From NCBI GenBank assembly GCA_030562195.1, contig JAUJPP010000005.1, positions 22,183,106 through 22,247,105 on the forward strand: a stretch of DNA of 64,000 nucleotides, written 5' to 3'. This DNA comes from Nipponacmea schrenckii. Lineage: Eukaryota > Mollusca > Gastropoda > Lottiidae. Position numbers and translations under genes: made by a program. Shown one piece after another: positions 61,001-64,000 of the stretch (positions are counted from its first letter, which is position 1; every line of letters starts with the position of its first letter). The notes below the pieces were generated by a model. It saw only the letters and a list, made by a program, of their open reading frames with translations. It was not told where the DNA came from and did not search any database.

Positions 61001-62470
61001 TCATCTCGACCTTTGTCAGTACTGAACTCTGGGCCCTCAGGTTAACAAGCAAGCATCTAACTATCTGAGCCCAGTTTTAGTATCAAAGGGTGCAGTAAAA
61101 TCATATCAATTCTAAGGCTGTGTATTGCGGCCAGAAATCGTATTGCGATATATTGCGATACACCTCTCTGTATTGCAATACGTATTGCGATATATTGCGA
61201 AATGTCTTACAGTTGATTGTATTTAGCAAATTCAGATTTGTTATGCATGCTATATTACTATCCCATTAAAACTTAATAAGAGTGACAAAGAAATAGTGTG
61301 AGTAATGATTATCTTTAATTTGTAAACATTAAAACAATATCAAATAATTATTATTCCACTTTCTTTGTAAATAAATAAATCATAAATAAATGAAATGGAG
61401 ATTTACGTCCTGCTCTTCTGCACCTTATGGGATAATGAAGACTTTGAAACAACTTGATCATAACTAAAATAAATGTTTGGCACATAACAAATGATAAACA
61501 CAAAGAAAAAAAACAGCCAACCACTTTCATATTGACTTTGTATATTTGGAGTTATCAAATGTTCTTCTTCAAAAAAATTAAATTGTCAACATTAGATCGC
61601 TAAAGACAAGATCTTTGAGGGTACTCGGATGCATTCGATTTTTGCTCCCGGATAGACACCTCCACTATGATTTCAATAGAAAATGATTAGAAGAAAGCAT
61701 CGAACGCCGCAAATTCCAAACAGACTGTCAAACAAGTTCAACATTATTCATAAAATGTGCCGACAAACAAAATTTCATAAGTCAGGCATCGGACAAGTAC
61801 ATTACCGCTGATCTCGGTTTAAATGAAGTTCCGATTACAAGTATCAGTAATAATGTTTTCTTTATTAATTAATTAGTTTGTTAATCGTTTAATCGGGCCT
61901 AGATTTACCGAAACCATGTTTAAAACAATCTACCGTTGGTCTCGCCTTCTACTGAAATCATGTTTAAAAGAAGTTCTGATCGCATGATCGGGAATTCGAA
62001 ACCAAAAGGTTTTTAAGATATCACCTTTATTCCAATAATATATATTGTCTCCGAGTTAACTCGGAGTTGTCTCCGAATTAACTTATGAGCAGACAGGAGG
62101 CACGCTGAAGACACGTTCTGAAGGAACGGGTGTTGCAGGTACACTTTCTAAAACGTTTAGAAAAGTTTTTGTCGTGAAAATTACGACAATCACAATCACG
62201 GTCTGCCATGTGAAAAGTGAAAGTAGGGTAACAGTTATTATAATACTAGAATGTTCTATTTTTAACTATATTTCGATAATCGATACGCTCAGATCAATAT
62301 CGATATATTGCTTCCAGGTGTCTCGTATCGCGATATATCGATATATCGATTATTTCCGACAGCCCTAATCAATTCCAATATGTTGACCCATGCACTTTTT
62401 ATGGGTGCTTACAGATAACACTTACCACTTCAGTTGAAGATTTCTTTAATTTAGATCTGTCAATCTTCAT
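13038..62470 (-). CDS. HUWE1: HUWE1, giant HECT E3 ubiquitin ligase (78 coding exons placed)
   Basis: The protein starts [15 protein letters not shown] (62470) and ends [12 protein letters not shown] (13038), as in human HUWE1. Exons, 5' to 3': 62426-62470, 60607-60705, 59286-59405, 58573-58733, 57729-57807, 57230-57292, 56850-56930, 56615-56731, 56271-56370, 56037-56137, 55757-55818, 54068-54156, 53577-53657, 53374-53459, 52693-52794, 52146-52374, 51673-51774, 51180-51260, [one missing], 50010-50190, 49515-49606, 48870-49084, 48467-48527, 48010-48186, 47072-47317, 46225-46862, 45736-45858, 42511-42584, 42113-42270, 41803-41925, 41263-41415, 40778-40897, 40525-40662, 39895-39982, 39611-39735, 37214-37339, 36797-36915, 36363-36450, 36072-36187, 34607-34780, 34144-34246, 33651-33891, 33213-33405, 32753-32914, 32487-32584, 32110-32322, 31253-31850, 30973-31121, 30697-30790, 30425-30583, 30130-30192, 29656-29690, 28747-28865, 28528-28636, 28274-28384, 27913-28126, 26262-26418, 25768-25891, 25485-25642, 25170-25311, 24659-24914, 24367-24479, 24183-24228, 23517-23820, 22033-22327, 20484-21618, 20051-20127, 19571-19728, 19096-19209, 18743-18942, 18190-18399, 17546-17734, 17018-17212, 16348-16623, 15604-15874, 15117-15222, 14395-14694, 13931-14121, 13038-13140. 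The total is about 12.9 kb, close to the human length. The family ubiquitinates targets such as MCL1, p53, MYC and histones. Frame breaks: near 34650 and 20702. Individual borders may be off by a few bases. Confidence 0.95.
13290..13687. repeat. Pearl-type element remnant in the last HUWE1 intron
   Basis: It holds two to three units with 'aagtcaagtgcaatatctca' and 'actgtagtctctatcgcgtt' motifs, then ggacggatggacggacag and the terminal aatgtgggcgtataaaaa. The left end is indistinct. Confidence 0.5.
15320..15480 (-). mobile_element. SINE fragment (same family as 10.8 kb)
   Basis: gccatactgtgtgcaatgag, ttggcgaagtcagtggcatt and 'ttttccatgtcagcttct' match the SINE body in reverse orientation. It has diverged and lost both ends. 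Confidence 0.55.
15893..16149 (+). mobile_element. Truncated LTR/TRIM-like element: LTR, primer-binding site, LTR end
   Basis: A ~190-bp unit TGTCATATTG...CAACAGAACA (15893-16084) is followed at once by tggtggagatgccgggtatc, which continues to a T-arm-like cccgg; this is complementary to a tRNA 3' end including CCA, so it is a primer-binding site. The last 28 bp of the LTR (cacatcgaccccaacagaac) recur at 16123-16149. The structure is an LTR element with nearly all internal sequence lost. A solo copy lies at 16754-16931. Confidence 0.55.
16754..16931 (+). mobile_element. Solo LTR of the same family
   Basis: TGTCATATTG start, shared internal blocks (cttgcatgtatgagttatct, gaataaagatggtggtc, taatccgagtcatcccta) and a ccccaaca end match the LTR at 15893-16084. 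There is no adjoining primer-binding site. It lies in a HUWE1 intron. Confidence 0.6.
17341..17445 (-). repeat. Intronic repeat shared with 54180-54290
   Basis: Conserved blocks between the two copies include ctatgcgatctt and, near the left end, actcagaatttc / actcagagtttc, plus a conserved right part around agtttgacaagtag / agttagactagtag. On the HUWE1 sense strand the unit ends in a CTGAG box-D-like motif, but no convincing box C is present. Function unknown. Confidence 0.4.
22479..22901. mobile_element. TTAA-flanked MITE, copy 1
   Basis: The terminal inverted repeat agggataatag(c/g)cgttagaa occurs at both ends, with TTAA directly outside each end (22475-22478, 22902-22905). TTAA target sites are used by piggyBac-type transposases, but the ends are not diagnostic. 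No ORF. It lies in the HUWE1 intron between the UBM exons. Confidence 0.75.
22906..23369. mobile_element. TTAA-flanked MITE, copy 2, abutting copy 1
   Basis: Same family and orientation as copy 1; the interiors share long stretches (gtgagccagcgacgattcca, gtccactgatggatatatac). The two copies share the TTAA at 22902-22905, so their facing ends make a perfect ~44-bp palindrome. The right TTAA is at 23370-23373. Confidence 0.75.
26095..26225 (-). mobile_element. SINE body fragment with 32-bp tandem duplication
   Basis: Reads in reverse tcccatc caaatgactagac, 'tccgtgtcag', cactgacaggggaaacc as in the SINE body. The segment tcactgacaggggaaaccag plus attggtaaatctc occurs twice in tandem. Confidence 0.6.
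26518..27713. mobile_element. Harbinger-like non-autonomous DNA transposon, copy 1
   Basis: The ends are inverted repeats: ggccatacaaagtaaattgt ... and its complement ending ...tttgcacggcc, about 33 bp, flanked by TTA on both sides (26515-26517, 27714-27716). TWA target duplications and GG-starting termini fit PIF/Harbinger. The ~1.2-kb interior has no transposase frame. A second copy in opposite orientation lies at 54532-55737. Confidence 0.75.
27720..27860 (-). mobile_element. SINE head fragment
   Basis: Reverse-orientation matches: ccatgtcagtccct, gaccctcaggtttatc, aagcatctaactcacttagc (A-box side), just next to the Harbinger-like element. Confidence 0.5.
28528..32584 (-). other. HUWE1: HUWE1 BH3-equivalent and acidic central region
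   Basis: Exon 32487-32584 ([26 protein letters not shown]) occupies the place of the mammalian BH3 segment but lacks its LQDMGDD core. Exon 31253-31850 is conserved ([27 protein letters not shown]). The following small exons, including a 35-nt one at 29656-29690, encode Asp/Glu-rich tracts (28747-28865 is almost wholly acidic) ending in [17 protein letters not shown]. This is the low-complexity acidic stretch typical of HUWE1. Confidence 0.85.
28975..29432. repeat. Pearl-type element remnant
   Basis: Three ~120-bp units with 'gtcaagggcaataactca' and 'attgaaaattgtagcttcta' motifs, then a decayed terminal part (aatggaccgtcagaggggtg ... atgtgagcggataaaaa). It lies in a HUWE1 intron within the acidic region. 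Confidence 0.5.
33034..33108 (-). ncRNA. C/D box snoRNA, SNORD27 (U27)-like, best copy
   Basis: On the HUWE1 sense strand: 8-bp terminal stem AACAATTC/GAATTGTT, box C ATGATGA, guide AGACAAGCATAT, box D' CTGA, box C' near TGATG, box D CTGA; about 75 nt in all. The guide is a perfect antisense to ATATGCTTGTCT near the 5' end of 18S rRNA. The fifth base upstream of D' pairs with the second A of CATATG, which is A27 in human 18S numbering, the known U27 methylation site. It lies in the intron 32915-33212. Confidence 0.88.
34060..34122 (-). pseudogene. Degenerate SNORD27-like copy
   Basis: Retains two CTGA boxes and the flanking CAATTC/GAATTG stem, but the guide is altered (AGACAAGCCCATAT) and box C is lost (CTATACAA). 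It sits in the intron 33892-34143, next to the intron holding the intact copy. Confidence 0.6.
34940..35022. repeat. Imperfect short tandem repeat, left part
   Basis: Units around 'acaacctgcatcatacaatt' and 'atacatttacaaca'. The array is split by the mariner-like insertion at 35024-35414 and continues at 35417-35620. Confidence 0.6.
35024..35414 (+). mobile_element. Tc1/mariner-like deletion derivative with HTH remnant
   Basis: Inverted ends cagggtgttccagaagtttt / ...cttctggaacaccctg with TA on both sides (35022-35023, 35415-35416). A 35-codon plus-strand frame at 35178-35284 reads [20 protein letters not shown] then [15 protein letters not shown] and a stop. It looks like the N-terminal helix-turn-helix found on some mariner/IS630-type transposases. 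The catalytic part is absent. Confidence 0.7.
35417..35620. repeat. Imperfect short tandem repeat, right part
   Basis: About 25-35-bp units of catacaatcatacatttaca / acaacctacacc type. The A/C-rich composition leaves several overlapping frames open by chance. Confidence 0.7.
35807..35932 (-). ncRNA. H/ACA snoRNA-like, family A copy 1
   Basis: Sense-strand order: 5' hairpin closed by GCATAC/GTATGC with an inner AGTAAA/TTTACT stem; hinge ATAGTA (fits ANANNA); 3' hairpin closed by AGAATTGTA/TACAATTCT-type stem; then TGGACA with ACA three nt from the 3' end. It is 126 nt. The distance from the upper stem of hairpin 1 to the hinge is about 16 nt, as H/ACA guides require. It lies alone in the intron 34781-36071, apart from the mariner-like insertion. 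Confidence 0.6.
36637..36762 (-). ncRNA. H/ACA snoRNA-like, family A copy 2
   Basis: Hairpin 1, hinge and the base of hairpin 2 agree with copy 1; only the 3' pocket side (gcagaagatttgct on the plus strand) differs. ACA at 36640-36642. It is the only feature of the short intron 36451-36796. Confidence 0.6.
37371..39343. mobile_element. Foldback-like DNA element with GC-rich subterminal repeats
   Basis: The ends are inverted: cagaacagcaattttataac... at 37371 and the complement of cagtacagcaactttataac at 39343, with TA outside both. Directly inside each end is an array of 'gacggtctgcagacggtcgcc' type units (37400-37530 and 39180-39305), also in inverted orientation. The 1.6-kb interior has no transposase. 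The TA target and CAGT-like end suggest mobilisation by a Tc1/mariner enzyme, and the repeat-built arms resemble foldback elements. It lies in HUWE1 intron 37340-39610. Confidence 0.65.
39397..39522 (-). ncRNA. H/ACA snoRNA-like, family A copy 3
   Basis: Same architecture and length as copy 1, ACA at 39400-39402. The 3' pocket strand differs (tactagactagcc on the plus strand). It is in the same intron as the foldback-like element, about 50 bp beyond its right end. Confidence 0.6.
40062..40135 (-). ncRNA. SNORD27-like C/D snoRNA, array copy 1
   Basis: Box C ATGATGA, guide AGACAAGCATAT, D' CTGA, D CTGA, with an AGTT/AACT terminal pairing. First of four tandem copies (~112-bp period) in the intron 39983-40524. 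Confidence 0.8.
40172..40244 (-). ncRNA. SNORD27-like C/D snoRNA, array copy 2
   Basis: Nearly identical to copy 1: AAGT/ACTT terminal stem, boxes C, D' and D intact, 72-73 nt, guide perfect to 18S ATATGCTTGTCT. Confidence 0.82.
40278..40352 (-). ncRNA. SNORD27-like C/D snoRNA, array copy 3
   Basis: AAGTA/TACTT terminal stem, box C AATGATGA, guide and D' unchanged, box D CTGA. Confidence 0.82.
40388..40456 (-). ncRNA. SNORD27-like C/D snoRNA, array copy 4
   Basis: Box C ATGATGA, perfect guide, D' and D present. The terminal stem is weaker than in the other copies. Confidence 0.75.
40525..41415 (-). other. HUWE1: HUWE1 UBA and UIM ubiquitin-binding motifs
   Basis: Exon 40778-40897 encodes [17 protein letters not shown] ... 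[15 protein letters not shown], a UBA domain with the MGF loop intact. Exon 40525-40662 encodes [19 protein letters not shown], a UIM with the conserved acidic start and the AxxxSL core. Exon 41263-41415 supplies the charged linker before them. Both motifs bind ubiquitin and sit in the same order and spacing as in vertebrate HUWE1. Confidence 0.93.
41551..41676 (-). ncRNA. H/ACA snoRNA-like, family A copy 4
   Basis: Hairpin 1 is identical to copy 1, hinge ATAGTA, ACA at 41554-41556. One base change in the base of hairpin 2 (ccaaaaattg). Sole feature of the intron 41416-41802. Confidence 0.6.
42655..43595. repeat. 27-bp minisatellite, main block
   Basis: About 35 units of 'ggaacacatgacaataagat' plus attgtat, with regular variants (aatatttt, gacattat). 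Because 27 is a multiple of three and units lack stops in several frames, four overlapping repetitive open frames up to 318 codons arise; none is a gene. It lies in HUWE1 intron 42585-45735. Confidence 0.95.
43600..44345. other. Unique sequence interrupting the minisatellite
   Basis: About 750 bp between two minisatellite blocks. It contains a short palindrome gtactctgagtac and a run of A/T, with no clear terminal repeats, ORF or homology. Confidence 0.4.
44350..44741. repeat. 27-bp minisatellite, second block
   Basis: About 14 units of the same repeat, with variants ggtacacatgac, ggcacatatgac and ggaacacctgac. Confidence 0.93.
44750..45614. mobile_element. Unclassified DNA element inserted in the minisatellite
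   Basis: 12-bp inverted termini catacatgtgta / tacacatgtatg, flanked by ggtacaca on both sides (44742-44749 and 45615-45622). This is an 8-bp duplication, though the motif also belongs to the array. The interior has repeated ctaccgatt / ctcccgatt motifs near both ends and no convincing ORF. The 8-bp duplication fits hAT-type insertion. Confidence 0.5.
45615..45712. repeat. 27-bp minisatellite, third block
   Basis: Three to four units of the same repeat continue beyond the inserted element, directly before HUWE1 exon 45736-45858. Confidence 0.85.
47394..47524 (-). ncRNA. H/ACA snoRNA-like, family B copy 1
   Basis: Sense-strand order: 5' hairpin closed by GCATTAT/ATAATGC; hinge AAATTA (ANANNA) one nt later; 3' hairpin with GTGA..TCCC / GGGA..TCAC base and CCAGG/CCTGG plus TTTA/TAAA upper stem; then CACTACA with ACA at the end. 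About 130 nt, in the intron 47318-48009. Confidence 0.55.
49227..49352 (-). ncRNA. H/ACA snoRNA-like, family A copy 5
   Basis: Same architecture, ACA at 49230-49232. The inner hairpin-2 stem TTAT(a)CAG/CTGATAA is perfect in this copy. Sole feature of the intron 49085-49514. Confidence 0.6.
49772..49899 (-). ncRNA. H/ACA snoRNA-like, family A copy 6
   Basis: Hairpin 1 and hinge conserved, ACA at 49775-49777. The 3' pocket strand is two bases longer and most divergent (aacagagattaactt on the plus strand). It lies in the intron 49607-50009. Confidence 0.58.
50191..51179 (-). other. HUWE1 intron where a DUF913 exon is expected but absent
   Basis: SLFLL upstream ends in phase 1 (CTT G|), while VPATREVL downstream begins in phase 0. 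An exon of about 100 nt with length 3n+2 is therefore required between them. Reading both flanks of the minisatellite on the minus strand shows no such sequence. Confidence 0.7.
50515..50955. repeat. G-rich 21-24-bp minisatellite
   Basis: Irregular units of gagaatgtgatggtgttgag type, about 20 copies of varying length. Strongly purine-biased on the plus strand. The plus-strand 84-aa open frame across it is a repeat artefact. Confidence 0.9.
51498..51626 (-). ncRNA. H/ACA snoRNA-like, family B variant with different 5' hairpin
   Basis: The 3' hairpin, hinge and ACA are the same as family B copy 1, but the 5' hairpin is replaced by one closed with GCATTG/CAATGC that resembles the 5' hairpin at 59022-59156. 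It lies in the intron 51261-51672. Confidence 0.55.
52455..52584 (-). ncRNA. Possible diverged H/ACA-like copy (family B 5' hairpin)
   Basis: The 5' hairpin GCATTAT/ATAATGC and an ATATTA hinge are clear. The downstream half is unrelated to family B and its ACA cannot be fixed (52458 or 52486). Intron 52375-52692. Confidence 0.35.
52838..53290. repeat. 46-bp tandem repeat, about 10 units
   Basis: Units of caatgagaaatacagggtgt + tcaactaatcaaaatacccttacaat, with two alternating variants (atacccttac / acaccattac). Homogeneous, hence young. HUWE1 intron 52795-53373. Confidence 0.95.
53730..53862 (-). ncRNA. H/ACA snoRNA-like, family B copy 2
   Basis: Essentially identical to family B copy 1, ACA at 53733-53735. 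Intron 53658-54067. Confidence 0.55.
54180..54290 (-). repeat. Intronic repeat shared with 17341-17445
   Basis: Shares actcaga(g/a)tttc and ctatgcgatctt blocks and overall length with the copy at 17.4 kb. Both are in HUWE1 introns in the same orientation. Confidence 0.4.
54532..55737. mobile_element. Harbinger-like non-autonomous DNA transposon, copy 2
   Basis: Inverted ends ggccatgcaaagtaaattgt / ...tttgtacggcc, with TAA on both sides (54529-54531, 55738-55740). The sequence is the reverse complement of copy 1 at 26518-27713 with few differences. No transposase. Intron 54157-55756. Confidence 0.78.
57030..57196 (-). mobile_element. SINE 3' fragment
   Basis: Reverse orientation: aaatgaatggagtattacgt, caccttatgggctaatgaag, gggaaattttgccaggatag match the SINE tail and body. 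Confidence 0.7.
57502..57634 (-). ncRNA. H/ACA snoRNA-like, family B copy 3
   Basis: Same as family B copy 1 over its whole length, ACA at 57505-57507. Intron 57293-57728. Confidence 0.55.
57885..57990 (-). mobile_element. SINE 3' fragment, diverged
   Basis: aaatgaaatgaattgagttt, taggctaaggaacatgggc and acaggacagcggcat match the SINE tail in reverse. Confidence 0.5.
58306..58438 (-). ncRNA. H/ACA snoRNA-like, family B copy 4
   Basis: Same as family B copy 1, ACA at 58309-58311. Intron 57808-58572. Confidence 0.55.
59022..59156 (-). ncRNA. H/ACA snoRNA-like, single-copy relative
   Basis: Sense strand: 5' hairpin closed by GCATTG/CAATGC; hinge AAATTA; a different 3' hairpin closed by AGTTTC/GAAACT; then GTACA with ACA at 59025-59027. 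This is a complete H/ACA layout with a 3' hairpin unlike families A and B, which argues against a simple MITE. Intron 58734-59285. Confidence 0.58.
59581..59713 (-). ncRNA. H/ACA snoRNA-like, family B copy 5
   Basis: Same as family B copy 1, ACA at 59584-59586. Intron 59406-60606, directly before a pearl-type element. Confidence 0.55.
59745..60460. repeat. Pearl-type element with three ~150-bp core repeats
   Basis: The left end is agatacgcccacttt. The core units carry 'aagtcaagtgcaataactca', 'cgaacttgtccaagatctca' and 'actgtagtctctatcgcgtt'. Microsatellite ggacggatggaccgacggac and terminal accacattataatgtgggcg follow. Cleanest copy in the window. HUWE1 intron. Confidence 0.7.
60745..61075 (-). 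mobile_element. Near full-length SINE, reverse orientation
   Basis: Runs from the tail (aaatgaaatgaatctagtat) through caccttatggggtaatgaag, ctcggtttattgtcccagct and ccatgccagtccctctgatc to the promoter end (ccctcaggttaacaagcaag). Diverged by many point changes from the 10.8-kb copy. Confidence 0.75.
61113..62367. mobile_element. hAT-like non-autonomous DNA transposon
   Basis: Terminal inverted ends taaggctgt... / ...acagcccta, each followed inward by gcgatatat/cgatatat repeats, and a perfect 8-bp target duplication atcaattc at 61105-61112 and 62368-62375. Starts like TAGGGCTGT are typical of hAT elements. No transposase frame. A SINE piece lies inside at about 61384-61440. HUWE1 intron 1. 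Confidence 0.8.
61380..61440 (-). mobile_element. SINE tail fragment nested in the hAT-like element
   Basis: aaatgaaatggagatttacg and tctgcaccttatgggataat match the SINE 3' end in reverse. Confidence 0.6.
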
Positions 62471-64000
62471 CTTGTCAAGCTATTTAGAACTTACACTTTT
62501 ATCTTAAACCATGGCTGAAAATAAATTTCAATTTACATTGGGTAAACAACAAAATGTGTAAGAATTTGGTTGGAAACATAAGGAGCAATAGGAATATAGA
62601 AAGTAGCCTACATACTGATTAATATCACAAGGTCAATATCAAGAACTTGGTCATCATGTTATGATTATTCATACACTACAAAACTTTTATAAGGTGGTGC
62701 TGAAAACAAATGTCTGCATACAGAACATTTATCAGTTTATAAATGATAAGATTCATACAAATTTCCAACAACTACAAAAGAACTTTATCTTATGACTTAT
62801 ATTCTTCTTCACATAAATGAATAATTGATTGGACTACACAAATACGGTACAAATTGTTATCAAGATATTGTTCTAATTAATTAGACCTTATAAACACAGA
62901 TCTTAATCAGGCATGACAAAAATAGTACATATCTATGACAATGTATTTTACATGTCCTAAATTATTTTGCAAAACTATCATCCTTTTGATGTGTTTATAG
63001 GCTTAATTTGAACCCTATGCTCATTCAAAATTGCATGTTATTTGACTTGAAGGTACCGGTATTCATTTCCATATAATTTCATTAAATTATGATTACATGT
63101 TAGTTCATTTTTTGGTGTCTGATTTGAATTTTTATTCCTTTGTAACCTAACATGTTTTGCAATTATACCAAGTTCACAGTCTTCAACACTGCACTTAAAT
63201 GCCTATCTATTCTCCACAGAAAGGATTGCCCATTCTACAATGTCATTTATAATTGAATACATCATTATGAATGAGGTCTTCCAGTTTTAATGCTATCCTA
63301 GATTACTGAATATCGAAATGTCAGAATTGAACTATTATCACAAAAATTTAAATTTTGGGTTAGAGTCGACTCAATGAGTCATTATGTCCTCAACAGATCA
63401 ATCCAAATCCATAAAAAAAAATGGGATTAAATAATTTTGAAAATAATATTATTGCCAATATGCCATTCTGAAACAATATGCCAATTTATATTGCATGGTA
63501 TTAAGATAGAAAAATTATATTTAGTAACACATAAGCCTTTTTGAATAATACCACGTGCTCTTGACTATTCAAAATTTTACTATCGAGGCCAAAAAAACAT
63601 TCTTATTTCTCGCTATTAGAATAGCCTATCTAGTTGAAATTTCCTAACTCATATTTAAATTTATGTCAATCAAAACTATTTCTGTATTCAAGCGGACAAA
63701 TTAACATGAATAACAAGACAATATTGAAGAGGAATTCTTGGTATTTATTTTCATTTTTGACGACGAAAATAACTCCGAAATATCTACAAAAATGGCGGAA
63801 AGAGGGCGATGGTTTAGGACAAATTTATAAAGAATTGGCAAGACAGTTTCGATACGAGGAGATTTTGTTGTAAAACATTTCACTGAAGTTATATGGTAGA
63901 AAACACGGTCGGGTGCCTTCAGAAATGTAGAGTTATAAGATGATTGTCGATATAACCAACCTGCAGACGGCTGCCATGTTTTTAGAAATTAAGACCCGGA
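62471..64000 (-). other. HUWE1 5' flank / 5'UTR intron, no firm gene
   Basis: Just upstream of the ATG an aaatag acceptor-like site (about 62480) suggests the leader begins in an upstream exon. At 63961-63977 the minus strand has ATGGCAGCCGTCTGCAG followed by GTTGGT, a possible first exon (MAAVC...) of either an alternative HUWE1 leader or a neighbour. Remaining sequence is AT-rich with no recognised feature. Confidence 0.3.

Noticed and set aside
13038..62470. let-7/miR-98 type microRNAs known from introns of vertebrate HUWE1
   Set aside because: I looked for the let-7 mature core on the sense strand and did not see it in the introns.
63634..63883. Small open frames on both strands upstream of HUWE1
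   Set aside because: No homology, no splice or promoter support; overlapping each other.

Overview
This window is animal nuclear DNA: AT-rich, intron-rich and full of mobile elements. The best guess is a mollusc or another lophotrochozoan. The reasons are the protein similarity and several intronic or intergenic elements built like the 'pearl' elements of bivalves: core tandem repeats, an ACGG-type microsatellite and a terminal cgcccac/gtgggcg stem. The species cannot be named from sequence alone.

Almost the whole window (13.0-62.5 kb, minus strand) is one gene, the giant HECT ubiquitin ligase HUWE1. I placed 78 coding exons, from the ATG at 62470 to the stop at 13038, together encoding about 4,300 residues. 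In protein order they carry DUF908, DUF913, UBA, UIM, WWE, a long acidic/Ser-Thr-rich middle, three ubiquitin-binding UBM motifs (DUF4414 region) and the catalytic HECT domain. Three defects break this copy as given: one DUF913 exon is missing next to a minisatellite (50.2-51.2 kb), and there are two apparent single-base frameshifts (about 34.65 kb and 20.70 kb). Assembly error is the likeliest cause. One intron is GC-AG.

Left of HUWE1 lie a divergent TOM70-like TPR import-receptor gene (minus strand, N-terminus at 4224, 3' end off the window), separate exons resembling a TOM70 C-terminus (5.6-6.0 kb), a long inverted repeat (7.15-7.31 kb), a possible small secreted heptad-repeat protein (7.8-8.1 kb, plus strand), a decayed LINE and a complete tRNA-derived SINE.

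The most interesting content is in the HUWE1 introns. Short repeats that at first look like MITEs all lie in the sense strand of HUWE1, nearly always one per intron. They have the architecture of snoRNAs: two H/ACA-like families (hairpin, ANANNA hinge, hairpin, ACA) and a C/D family. The C/D members carry antisense to the 5' end of 18S rRNA, and the D'+5 rule points to the nucleotide methylated by vertebrate SNORD27/U27. HUWE1 here therefore looks like a snoRNA host gene with amplified snoRNA copies. The introns also hold genuine DNA transposons (Harbinger-like, hAT-like, mariner-like, TTAA MITEs, a foldback-like element), LTR/TRIM remnants, SINE pieces and minisatellites.
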